This document shows positions 13,954-25,133 of a stretch of DNA of 64,000 bases, piece after piece. The notes beneath the pieces are model-generated. The model saw nothing but the letters and a program-made list of their open reading frames with translations. It did no database searches and was not told the origin of the DNA. Origin of the DNA: Anarhynchus alexandrinus (lineage: Eukaryota; Chordata; Aves; Charadriiformes; Charadriidae); the NCBI GenBank assembly GCA_008711295.1, contig VUYV01000089.1, positions 671,270 through 735,269 on the forward strand, given 5' to 3'. Both the position numbers and the translations under genes were made by a program. How positions within the stretch are numbered: the first letter of the stretch is position 1; every line of letters starts with the position of its first letter.

Positions 13954-14168
13954 ATAGAATCACAGAATGGTTTGGATTGGAAGGGACCTTAAAGACCATC
14001 TAGTTCCAACCCCCCTGCCATGGGCAGGGACACCTCCCACTAGACCAGGTTGCTCAAAGCCCCATCCAGCCTGGCCTTGAACACCTCCAGGGATGGGGCA
14101 GCCACAACTTCTCTGGGCAACCTGTTCCAGTGCCTCACCACCCTCATAGTGAAAAATTTCTTCCTATC
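13954..14168 (-). mobile_element. CR1 LINE fragment (3' end, 5'-truncated)
   Basis: The sequence is the reverse complement of an avian CR1 3' end. The tail (tagaatcacagaatgg) lies at the low-coordinate end, followed by the 'ggttgcccagagaag' and 'ttcaaggccaggctgg' blocks of the ORF2 C-terminus and 3' UTR read on the minus strand. Similarity stops at about 14168, just past 'gtgaaaaatttcttcctat', giving a 5'-truncated copy of about 215 bp. Truncation at the 5' end is the rule for target-primed reverse transcription of CR1. The copy is close to the plus-strand element at 50145-50522, so both probably come from related subfamilies. It is not autonomous. Confidence 0.95.
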
Positions 14169-14670
14169 CCATACGATGTTTCTCTCAGTCATCTGTTTTC
14201 TGTTTTTCACAGCACTTAGGTGTAGGGGAAGGAGCCCCGCTCACACATGACTTACTGATTTGAACAGGAGCTGAAACACTTGGGAGAAAAATCACGCCCC
14301 TCTAGCCACAGCCACAATCATAGGACTTCTGCTCAAGGGGGGTTGTGCATTGCAGCCGCCCCTGAAGGTCAGCAGAAAGAGGATACGGCCACCACTCCAC
14401 AGGAGCCTGGCTGGGGTGGTGGGCTGCTGCAGCCTCTCAGAGCTGTTGGGGTGGCACGGGTGGGATGCCAGGAGACGTCTCGCAAGCTCTGCAGGATGCT
14501 AAACTCAACACCAGCTGTCAGAAATGCCTTCCAAGGCCTTTGGTCAGACAGTGGGGGGTCTTAAGAGGTATTAAAAGTATTGGCCAGCCTTCTAACCTAG
14601 GGTTATGGAACAGCCTCTCAGAAGAAAATACTCCGGTCCTGGCTTTTGGACTCCAGGGAAACTAGGAAAT
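14169..14670. other. GC-richer block of unknown nature beside CR1
   Basis: Immediately beyond the CR1 break the sequence becomes GC-richer for about 500 bp (for example ctggggtggtgggctgctgcagcc near 14410). A 94-codon frame at 14280-14564 has low-complexity composition and matches nothing I know. It could be an old diverged repeat or a gene remnant. Confidence 0.35.
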
Positions 14671-16088
14671 GAAGTTGTGGCTTGGATCTAGTAGTTGGTT
14701 ATGCCATTTGCACATGCAAAACCCCGAAAAAAGAATCATATGCAAAATGAAAACAGAAAACTGTAAAGGCAAGGCCTTTCAGAGTAAATTTTGACTCCAG
14801 GATGCCAAATGAAGGTATAACAATGTAACAGTTACACAACTAGAATAATTTTTCTATTTTTAGTACCTGAAAATTCAAGCTAACACTCACACCTCACCTA
14901 AATTCTGATACGTGTCTTCTCTTGATTTACATGTGCTTGGTTTTGCAAAACAAAATTCCTGCTTTGTTACTTGGTGGTGTTGTCTGTTGGCGTTTCTTCT
15001 TTCCTTTCTGGTATCTTCTCTTCATTTTTCAGACTCCCCTTTTCCCATGTGACCGGCTGTGTCTTTCAATCCTTCTCTTCTAACACTTTCTCTGACTTAT
15101 GTTTCTTTCACAGTGCTTTTTTTTTTCTTTCTTTCTGTATTATCTGTGTATAATCTTCAATGTGTCTAGCAACAACAGGGTAGTTTGAATAGCTAGAGGA
15201 CAGTGGACTGGATGTCTGAGAGTTAGTATTCCTTGCAACTGCCAATAGCTTTGAGCATGCCAGTTTGTTTTTCAGTATTTCTCTTTTTCCCCATTTCTAG
15301 TAATGCAGATAGAGCTACCCCCCTTTCTGAGTAAAATGCCATAATTTTCACAAGATCTATATAGAAAGCAAATAGTATTTGTAGCAGAAAAGGAAGAAAG
15401 CTTTCATCATCAGTACAAAATGGACCTAAAGGTTTTATAAATTAAAGGCCAATTATTCCCTGAGGTGCATGGGGGGCTACTTCCCCTGTAATCAGTCTTG
15501 TGAATGTGAAGGCAGAACAGGACCTTGACTGTCTGTATCTGGACTTTGTCAGGCCATTTGTTTGTGACCAGAATTGTATCGTTACTCTGGTTTTCAATAA
15601 AGGGATGTTCACTGAGGCATCACATTGATATTTTTGAAGTATGTTCCACATTTTCAAAGGAACAAATTTATCAGCAAAGAATTGAAATGTCTGGCTGTTT
15701 CAGTATGCTATCAAGATTTCACCTCACGCTGTTGTGCAAGTGCATTAATTTTTCACCTGCTGGGTGTAATGGGAATGAGTTCAACAAATGAAAGCACGTT
15801 AACAAGGAGATGATTTGGCCAAACCACGTTCCTTCCTCCTAAGAAATAAAAATGCCTTGAAAACAAACCCCAAAGGCACCAGCTTGTTTTCATTACTCGG
15901 AGATCAGATCTGATCCCCAAACGATATAGTCAGGGATTATGTTGGCAGTAGACCCATGGGATTTCAGCAAAGTTGTGCTCCCACTCTTCATCTGACCTGT
16001 ACCTGGGTTGGCTGCTGCCTGAAGGAGCTTAGGCCTTAGGCATCTCTTGCCTTATTGTCTTAAAACTGGCTCTTTGTAGAAAATCTTT
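14671..16088. other. Unique sequence with a pyrimidine-rich tract
   Basis: Unassigned DNA. From about 14991 to 15140 the plus strand is dominated by T and C (fragments such as tttcttctttcctttctgg), ending in a T-run and ctttctttctg. No gene was recognised in the remainder. Confidence 0.5.
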
Positions 16089-16569
16089 TCAGGCTTTCAT
16101 CTCTGAGTCCTGTACTGGGCAGACCCTTTGCAGGTATTTCAATTTATTTTTTTTTCTGTTTCTGTAAATTATGGCCTTTAGCAACAACCTTTGGACATTC
16201 CATTGAGTAAGTTCACAAAATCTGAGGAGGGTTGCTGTTCTGGCTGATACATGTGGCCCACGACCCTGAGGGCTGAAGAGCTTCCTGCAGGACCAGGCAG
16301 CCAACCAGGACATTGAATCTCCAGTGTTACTTGCTAATATGGCACAGAAAGCAGTGGCTGAAGGTGAATGGTTACTCTGTGACATGATAACTTTTCTGGA
16401 ACCCATGGAAAATGGGTGGGTGAGCCCAGTCTGGGTCTTTGCTGACAGGCCAATTGGAATAATTGGTATCTTTTCTGCAGTGTTTCTCAACAGAAAGAGC
16501 AAGGCTGGAGCTGAAAGGAGGAAAAATCTTTTCATGGAGCATTTTATGTCTAGGATCAAGACCTTTTGA
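16089..16569. pseudogene. Both-strand open locus, possible gene or retroelement remnant
   Basis: On the plus strand a frame is open for 99 codons from 16270 to a TGA at 16567-16569. It has balanced amino-acid composition and reads as protein-like (for example NGWVSPVWVFADRPIGIIGI near its centre). On the minus strand a 156-codon frame covers 16089-16559 and also looks balanced. I recognise no domain in either. Long overlapping frames on both strands can arise when one strand was once coding. The locus could be an old exon, a processed-pseudogene fragment or chance. Which strand, if any, was coding cannot be settled here. Confidence 0.22.
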
Positions 16570-19500
16570 AGGATTTAAGTCCCAAATACAAATGAAACAT
16601 CTGACCAGCTATAACAGCTATTGGGGGACAGAGGGAGAAAAGAGGAGGGGAGAGGGAAAGGGAACCACATCCAAGGAAGGTGATGCTGTTTGGAAAAAAT
16701 GTCTCATACTGTTTGGCATTTAGCTTTTAATATGCTATTGCCAACCTGCAAGTTCATTTGAGGTTTATAGCAAGTTACAGGAAGAATAAAAAGTTAATCA
16801 TGTGCAGAGCCTTGGTGTTGTATTCTTGCCATCTATTTCAATAGCAGTAATAACATACATACTGAGAAGTCATTACAGAATGGCACAAGCGGCTTTCTAC
16901 TAGAGTTTGCAAATGTATTTCCATTTAAAGCTTAATTTTTATATTTTTCATCCAAATTTAAGAAAACAAGAGGATGTGAGATCCAAGAACACTATATATG
17001 GACTGGATCTGGGACCAGACTTTTCTATCAGTGTTTACCTGAGTTAAACACAGGGACTTTTCAACTAATATCTAAAAACATAAAAATATTTTATTGTGGC
17101 TTAAAAACACAAACAACAATAAAATGAAAAGTGGGGAAACTCAATGATGAAGGTGGTTGCTCAACAGAAGACTTAACTACACGTTGTAGCCCATATCTTC
17201 TTAACAAATCACAAAAGTCCCTATTAAAGATTTTTGGGATTTAAAGCTGACAAGACCCATTGAAATGCTGTCTGAGCCTTGATCTAGGACTCCAGACTAA
17301 AGATTAATTCTCTTTTTAAGAGCTGCAAAGTTTGTTTTCTTCCTGTTGCTTTTTTTAAGTTCATAACTATTAACTTTACTGTCACCTGCTGAGATCAAAG
17401 ATCTTAACGCATCTAAAATTATCGTCACTACTTACAATAAAGAAGTAAGCTTCTCAATAATAAACCATGCACTAGAATGTCTTTTCAGTGGATAAAAATT
17501 TTTACAAAAATTATTTTTGGGTGGTAATCACCTCCTTGAAAATCTGCTTCCCTCTTATACCTGGCTACAAACTTGACAGAAGACTTTGTTCTTTGTTCTC
17601 ACACCACACAAATGGAGTGGCAAATTTTACCGATGGCAAATCTGTGCCTTTAACTACATCTGGCATCTTTATTAGCATCTTAGCATGCATCTGAGTTATC
17701 CTGATACATCGTAAACACACTGGACCCACGGTATATAGCAACAGCATATAAAGATTTTTATATTTTTTAAAGGACTTGAAGTTCAGCTAAAGCTTGCCAT
17801 GGATGAGTGGTTCTACTTATTAGGGATGACTTCTAACAACTTCAGTCCACAGATTAGTGCTGGCTTTTGGGAAAAACAAAGAAATTGATTTTTGAAAAAA
17901 TGTTGCCTTTCCATTTCTTTACTCCTTGCCTTTTTTTCTTGTTTGATATATTGGTTTCTCATGCACTGCTTTCTCTCCTTGTTTATCAAAGTTACTAATT
18001 TATGGTCTATTGATGCACAACACTGCTTTGATCTTAGAGTTGGTACTTGGCTGACAGTAAGAAAGACGAGAAGTACAACTGTGAAGGATTTTCCCAGGGT
18101 AGGACAAGAGTTATAGCCATGTCTCTAAGTCAGAAACTTAGGTGAAGAAAGGTTGGACTGCAGAAAAGTAGGGCAAGATTATCACTTTGTTTTGGGAGAT
18201 GACATAGTTTGAGTTATGTGTTTAAAATACTTATTAAGAATGGTTTATATTCAGCTACTTTGAATTGTACAATACTTTCACTATATAAAATAGTGATTTT
18301 TTTTGATTTATTTAATTTTTATCTTGCCAGCTGGCCTGCCTCTTTCCCACAGTTTCTTGATTCCTTTGCAGTGTTATGCCAGATATAGGAGAGAAATTCT
18401 CCACTTATTGCGATTGGAAAAGTTTTCTCAAAAGTATGGCTCTTTGGTTTTTGACCTTGGGTTGTTTGTTCAGTATTGGTTCAATCACCTTCTTTAGCAA
18501 GAGAGCATAAAATTTGTTTAACAGTGCAAATGTCTGGCCTAGCCTAAGTTTGCTGAGATTTCTGGACACATCTAATGCTGTTTGTACAGATTTACCATAT
18601 TTATCTGCATGGAGATTATACTGGCCTTGCTGCAGTACTGATTTGCACTAGAAATGTGATGCCTGTAGGTATCAGCTTGCTCAGGTTCTAAAAGGAGTTG
18701 GTCGATACTTTGAATTTCAACAGAAAAGACAGGGAGGGGAGAGCACATTAAAATTCTGCGGAATAATTTATTTTCTTCACATTGTCACTAAAAAATTCAA
18801 AACCCAAATCTTGAGGCTTCTCTCCCCTCCCCCCAGAAAATTTTACATTTGAAAAAGAGCCTGAAGGCTTAGTAACAATTTAGTAAGAATGCAAGAATGT
18901 CACCATCTTATAAGTTTCATCTTATAAAGATTTGCCTCATTCTTTAAAATGAGGAGGAAGTTTCTGTCTCGTGGTTTGCCAGAGTTGAGTCCCCTGATGG
19001 GTATCATATAACACATGATTTACACGTATGCTTGATTTTACATTCATCTAAACTACAACACTTGTCAGTTGCTGCCTTGATGCTATTGCGCCTATACTCC
19101 TGCCCTAAAGGGAAGGTATATGGGTATCTTTGTAGCTCCAGCACTGCAGGTAGGAATATTAGGTGCATAATTTCACTTATTTGAAGTTATCAAAATGCTG
19201 GAAACAGAAATCAATGCCAAATCAATGAGCATAAGAAGAAAAGCAGTTAATCAACTACTTTTATTTTCTCTCCTAGAAGATATCAACAAGAAACTCGTCC
19301 TTAAAAAAAGTAATTTTTAGGGATCCAGACAAATGTAAAGTCCAACTTATCTGGTTCTCTGAAATATTGCCTAATAGATAAATACAAGTTGAGTTGGAGT
19401 GACTATGGTGAGAAAGGTGAGTTCCAAAGGTAAGACAGAATAGAGTATTGTTTCAGTGGTAGAAGTATATTTTTCTCATAATGTTTTAGGGAAAAAAAAA

Positions 19501-20111
19501 AAAGAATCTTGTGTATGTTCTCCTCAGTTTGAATTTGTAGAAGCTAACTGCCAATTTAATAAATGAGAAAAATATTGCTATATTAGGATGTTGCCATGAA
19601 AGTATTGTTCCTGATATATATTTGAATATAATACAAATAATACTGTATGGTACTGTATATGTATTACACATATGCATTTTTTTCTACATCCACTAACTAT
19701 GCAGAATAATTCAAATTCTGTAATTTATTTTTTTAAAAGATCCCCTGGTTTTATAACATTCATGGATGTGCACACAATTTATAAATTTAAGACACTAAAA
19801 CTATTTATTTCTGATCTTTACCTGCTACTGAAACTGTAGTGTCATTATGACATGTACAGAGTAATATCCTTGGACTTCCTGAGGCCTTAACTGGCAGAGT
19901 TGTCAAATTAAACTGGGACATTTTGTAAATGTATCTTTAATAAATACATATGTCTGTCATGCTTCCCTACTCAGTCTTATGAATCAGACTGTATCTAGCT
20001 GTCAGATACTCTCAACCCAGTTGTCCTAATCTGTCAAGTAAAAATTATAGCATCTAGGCTCACATTCTTCCCTGGAAATATTTATTTATACCAGTGACAT
20101 GTCAAGGACAC
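16570..20111. other. Unique sequence, nothing recognised
   Basis: AT-rich DNA with a purine-rich patch at about 16622-16662 (gggggacagagggagaaaag). A polypyrimidine-AG motif near 19265-19279 (attttctctcctag) resembles a splice acceptor, but the following sequence has no convincing frame. No mobile element was seen. Confidence 0.6.
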
Positions 20112-20136
20112 TTTTTTTTTTTTTTTTTTTTTTTTT
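20112..20136. repeat. Poly(T) run, 25 bases
   Basis: Uninterrupted T25 on the plus strand, the longest homopolymer in the window, followed by CCCC. It could mark the poly(A) tail of a minus-strand retrocopy lying at higher coordinates, but I see no recognisable sequence there. Confidence 0.9.
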
Positions 20137-23100
20137 CCCCAGCAACAAAACCATTAACAGCTGGCTCAAGTCCCTGCCAGGAGGGCAGTGGTTAATACAT
20201 AGAGAGAATTTATAATGGAGGAACACACCAGCCAAACAAAATAAATGCTGGATAGCATTTTAAAAAATTCTTGCTAAATGCCAGATATTGAGCATTCAGG
20301 CTAGTCTTATTCAATATACAACAGTAATTTTATGCCATTCATCATCCTCACCCCCATTCATCTACAGATGATCCTGCATTCCTGTGTTGCAAAGAGATGT
20401 AGAGGTTGCCTCCAGGTTTTGTCTCTCTGCAGTATCTAGTAATTAACCATTACAGTTCTAATGACACGTCAGACACATCATAAACTATTTCTGTATCTTG
20501 AGAGAAGGAGTTAACAAGCTATGGAGAATATGAAGCTATTGCTTATCCTAGTTCGATCACCTGTCCCTGAACAGAGAATATGACATCAGAGGTTGAGAGT
20601 CAGATGTGGGAAAAAGAGCATGAAGGAATCCTTGGTATTTTTAAAATAATAAAGCTTTTTATTACATATACATGAACAGATGTTAAAGAACATCATTTTT
20701 CACGTTTTTAGCAATTTTAGACTGCACTCTATTTAAAACAACTACTAAAACTCACCTGCATTTAGTTTGACAGGAAGAAAATGAATCTTAACTCTTTGAA
20801 ATCTTGTGCCCAAATAATTAAAGAATCAAAATCGCAGTTTACTTCAAACTTGCAACTCATTCTAGTCATCCTACAATACTTTTTCTTTTCTTGTTTTTTG
20901 TCTCTGAGATGAGTAAATTTACAAGTACTTTTTTAGGTGTGATAGACCCATCTTTAGTTTGAGCTTTCCATTTATGCGTTCATGATAGCTAGTTTCTGTG
21001 GTGATCTGCATTCTTTTGCCTGAAGGGTTTATTCTTGCCACATCCTGTAAGATGAGAAAATGTAATTTCCCCCCTTTTTGCTGTAGTATATTTGAGAGAA
21101 TTGCTAACTGTCCAAGATAAAGTTATAAAAATCTTGAGGTAAAAAAAATTGGATTCCAGTTTGATATATTATGAGAAGATACTTAAGTTTTGGACCTCTT
21201 ATTCTGGATATACTGGAGGAAGTATGGACAAGAGGGAAGGACACCTGCCCCAGCAGTCAAGAGGTCTATTCTTGCACAAGCCAGGGACTAGTGGGACAAG
21301 ACATGACATGAGGGACCTGAGTATTGGGACTTTCTCTAGAAATCTGCCACAGCTTGTCTTGATCACTGTTTAAAACAAGGCCATAACTCTGCTTTCTACA
21401 GGAATAACCACTGAAGGAATTGCTTTCAGAAGAATGGTGATACTTTCTCAATAATAACTGTTGCCTCCATGCCAGAAGTGAGTGGAACTTGAGTGAATGC
21501 GTCGCACGTGAGAAAACAGAGTGGGAATAGCCCGGGGAGGAAGCACATTGCCTTGCAATCTTGAAAAGGAGTTAATCACCTTGGAATCCCCCCAGGTATA
21601 TCACAGGGAATTGAACTTATCACAAATGAAATCTTTCATCAATGGCATTTAACTAGTTATCTCCTTCTCTGACAGGCTCGCTTGTTTAACAGAGAATAAA
21701 GTGCCTTTTTAAAACCCCATTATAATTGTCTTAATAATATTATTTATAATGAGATTTCGGAGAATTGAAATACGATAGCTGAAATTTAAAAAAACCATCC
21801 TGAAAGTAAAGCATTTTTAAAAACCAGAACCCTGGAACCATACAATGAAGGTTGGTTTGGGTTCCCTAGTAGGGGTAACTTTTATACTGATATAGCTGCT
21901 TGTTTGCTAACAGCCTAACAGCCCCAAGCTAATTCAAGCATAACCATTCCATTTAAGGCAGGACCTGATGAAGAGCAGTCCTATGGACTGTGATGGATGT
22001 TTGCTGTGATCCGTTCTGCCCTTGAGATCTGTGTATATCCGAATGAGCCACAAACAGCCCACAAGAGTTTTGAAAGCAGATAATTAAATAACTGCAGTGC
22101 TGGTAGTTACCACGTAGCAAAAGTATGGATGCAGAGGTAGAGGGATGTGGAAGAGAAACAGTGCCACAGCTTCGATCTCTCAAGCCAAAAGCTTGAGAAA
22201 TTTAAATAAAAATTATGAGTGACTGATAAGAGAAAGACACCTTGGATTTCAATCTGACAAAACTTGGTTTAGAAACAGAAAGAGACAGCAACAGCAATCA
22301 AGTTTGGACAAATTCTATATTTAGAGAGGGACAGAAAAGATTAAAGTTCCTCTCTATCTTGAAATCTGGGTAGTAGGACAGCATTTAAGTACCTTAATTT
22401 TAAATTGGATAGGTTGAATGTTATTTCTTCACAATTTTACAAGGAAATCCATCAAAAGTGGGCTGAAGAAGGGTCCATTGTAGATCCAGCCATATAGGGA
22501 AGCAAGGAGAGAGTGGTCAACTTGGGGAATTCTACTGTTTTTCTTGGGGTAATAGCATTCCTCCTCTGGTTTTATGAAATCTACTCCCTTTTTGTTCTAG
22601 TCTACCACAAATTCGTGGTAATAGTAACCCTTTAAAGTGTACTATATGGATTTACACTCTTGAACTTTTTTCATAATGTTTCATATAAGTATTTTTCCCC
22701 AAATAAACCACTGATATTCTTACATGAAATTAACGTGGTGATTAAATTGCACTTATTAGTTGCAGCAAATTCACCTTTAACCTTCTCTAGAGAAGGGTGC
22801 AGTTCTTAAATACACATAGTGAATTAATCATGAGCTTGTTTCTCCGAACAAAAGCTGTATTTGAAAGAATTTATTGTGAAAGAAGTTGTATCGTACATAA
22901 TGAAGTGTTATAAAAGCCCTGAATGATTTCAAGTGACTAACCCCACGTTAGGCATCTGTGCCTGGAACAGCTAGAAGTAAGTACAGAGGGCCTGATGTAA
23001 AGCATGTTGAAGTCAATGACTTTTTTCCACTGTCTGCAGTGGGCATAAGGTTGTTCAATTTCATGGGACGGAAAAAATTTATTTTATGGAACAAACATGC

Positions 23101-24136
23101 ACAAAGAAACACAACTCATTCCTTCAATACGTGTACTTGCTTCCTGACGGTTTTTAATGGGAAACATGTGTGCGCTGTGAGGTGAGCGCATTGAATTACC
23201 CAGCTTTTTGAAGGGAATTAGTCACTTTTGCAGGAGAATCAATACCCAATAACAGGAGCTGATCAACAGTGCTTGAGTTCAGTTGAGCATGCCGACAAGG
23301 TGCTGTGAGATACTAGCTTTCATTGGCTTTCTGATTCTTTAAAAATTAAGGGTTGAAGGAGCTAGACTGTCTCAGGATCAAGCATTGAATTTATGTCATA
23401 TTTTTCTAAATCTGGAAATGGGACAGCGAAAAGCATTGCTGTGTAGTTAATTTATGTTCCTTCAGCTGCTGATGTAGCAGAAAAAAATGAAATGAATGGT
23501 TGCAAGCTGCATAAGGCTTTAGCAATGAGAAAGAGCTCTAACAAACTCATAATTGTACACAATAAAATAAAATATTAAAAATTGACTAGCTTTTGTGTCC
23601 TGAAGAACTGCTTATTCCTCCAGACTATGAGCTACATCATGAAGATCAATCTCAGCAAGACAAATAATTTTCATTTGATATTAAAGCAAGAATTTCAACA
23701 TTTAATATTCACTTCCTAGGTATAAGAATTTTTTTAAACGTTTTCTGTATGATGGACAGAAATCATGCCTTGTGGATATGTTATCCACAAAGGGAGTGTC
23801 TTCAACAACCAGCTAATCCTCCAGTTCTGTTTAATGAATTATTAGAAAGCTGCTGTTGCACTTGTCATCTTGCACAGATTGCAGTTGTCCAAAGGGTTTT
23901 TTAAATATATATCTGGAAGCGTGATTCATATATATTCTTATATGTCAATAAGAATTTTGCGTATATTTCTAGCTAATGAAACATGTTACCTGAAATAGAG
24001 AAATTTCTTTCCATGCAATTAGTGTCTTTAAAGGTATTTTTCCTATGGGCGTATTCAAAGTCCACACTAGACCCTCCCATTTTATTTTAAGTGTCTTTGC
24101 AATTGTGTTAATGGGTTTTGGATCCCCATTGCTTGG
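20137..24136. other. Unique sequence, possible conserved non-coding block
   Basis: No gene was seen. The interval of about 21480-21790 is rich in mixed, non-repetitive words (cgtcgcacgtgag near 21500, ggtatatcacagggaattgaac near 21600) and looks like a regulatory element, but conservation is untested. A small hairpin lies at 23770-23790. The rest is ordinary AT-rich DNA. Confidence 0.4.
23770..23790. repeat. Perfect hairpin, 9-bp stem, 3-base loop
   Basis: The arms ttgtggata and tatccacaa flank the loop tgt. The stem is too short for a miRNA precursor and no longer pairing extends it. Recorded as a structural oddity only. Confidence 0.6.
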
Positions 24137-24703
24137 CGTACTGGTTTTGGCTGGGATAGAGTTAATTTTCTTCATAGTAGCTTGTATGTGGCTATGTTTT
24201 GGATTTGTGCTGAAAGCAGTGCTGATTACTCGGGGATGTTTTAGCCATTGCTGAGCAGTGCTTACACAGTGTCAAGGCCTTCTCTGCTCCTCACTGCCCC
24301 ACAGCAAGTAGGCTGGGGGGTACAAGAAGCTGGGAGGGACACAGCCAGCACAGCTGACCCCAACTGCCCAAAGGGATATCCCATACCATATGACGTCATG
24401 CTCAGCAATAAAACTTGGGAGAAGAAGGAGGAATGGAGTGATGGCGTTTGTCTTCCCAAGTAACCATTATGTGTGATGGAGCCCTGCTTCCCTGGAGACA
24501 GCTGAACACATTGGAAAGAGCGAGTGAATTCCTTGTTTTGCTTTGCTTGTGCACGCGGCTTTTGCTTTAGCTACTAAACTGCCTGTAACTTAGCCTATGA
24601 GTTTTTGTATTTTTACCCTTCTGATTCTTTCCCCCTTCCCACTGAGGGCAGTGAGCATGTGGCTGGGTGGGGCTGAGCTGTCTGCTGGGGTTAAACCATG
24701 GCA
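24137..24703 (+). mobile_element. Solo LTR of an avian endogenous retrovirus (ERVL-like)
   Basis: A block of about 567 bp has the landmarks of a common LTR of non-galliform birds: a start around 'ctggttttggctgggatagagttaa', a middle with 'gctgggagggacacagccagcacagctgacccc', the segment 'aaagggatatcccataccatatgacgtcatgctcag', and an end in 'ctggggttaaaccatggca'. No internal gag, pol or env sequence or second LTR flanks it, so it is a solo LTR left by LTR-LTR recombination. The terminal dinucleotides are decayed (CG instead of TG at the 5' end, CA kept at the 3' end). The 5-base flanks cttgg and cctgc match at only three positions, so no target-site duplication can be claimed. The ERVL (class III) placement rests on recall of the family; the LTR identity itself is firm. 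Confidence 0.85.
24391..24414 (+). promoter_or_regulatory. LTR promoter core: CRE site plus TATA-like box
   Basis: A perfect TGACGTCA palindrome (24391-24398), the binding site of CREB/ATF-type factors, lies 8-15 bases upstream of caataaaac (24406-24414), which sits where this LTR family has its TATA box. The CpG inside the site is intact. Transcription would run rightward. Activity is not shown by sequence alone, and the TATA box has a substitution. Confidence 0.55.
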
Positions 24704-25087
24704 CCTGCTCACTTTACGACCCTAGAGACTCCCTGATATAGACGTCTTCTCACATTATCAGCAGGACACACTTACTGGCTTTAAGTCTTGGCATCTAGTT
24801 TTAAGAGTATATCACCTCAGTGGAAGAAATCAAAAAACTCCAAAAGTTTTGTGGAGAACTAAGCAGTCAAGGGGTATGTCATATGTTTTTTAAATGACCA
24901 GTGGAAGTAATAATCAGCTGTTATTTCAGGCTCCTTAATGTTCTTACAAAATTAAATGGATAAGTTAAAAACAAGTAAGAGACTGCAAGCTTGTTCATCC
25001 GTGGAAACAAACAAATCAAGAAAAAGTAAGAGAAAGGAAAAGGCAACACTGAAATTGAAATAAGGGTGAAGAAAAATTGGGTAGCCA
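24704..25087. other. Unique sequence, nothing recognised
   Basis: Unique flank 3' of the LTR. No coding potential or repeat was seen. Confidence 0.55.
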
Positions 25088-25133
25088 TTCTTTTCTCTCT
25101 TGTATTGTTTTTCTTTTCTCTCTTGTATTGTTT
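25088..25133. repeat. Perfect 23-bp tandem duplication
   Basis: Two identical adjacent copies (25088-25110 and 25111-25133) of a T/C-rich unit beginning ttcttttctctc and ending gtattgttt. The lack of any mismatch suggests a recent slippage or replication-based duplication. Confidence 0.95.

Noticed and set aside
14050..14250. 66-codon plus-strand frame as a peptide gene
   Set aside because: It is the antisense of a CR1 3' end; a similar antisense frame appears over the CR1 at 50.2 kb.
23770..23790. TTATCCACA-like word as a bacterial DnaA box
   Set aside because: The window is avian nuclear DNA and the match is a single word within a small hairpin.
24045..24254. 69-codon hydrophobic frame as a small membrane protein
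   Set aside because: It straddles the LTR 5' boundary, so it is a fortuitous junction of unique sequence and repeat.
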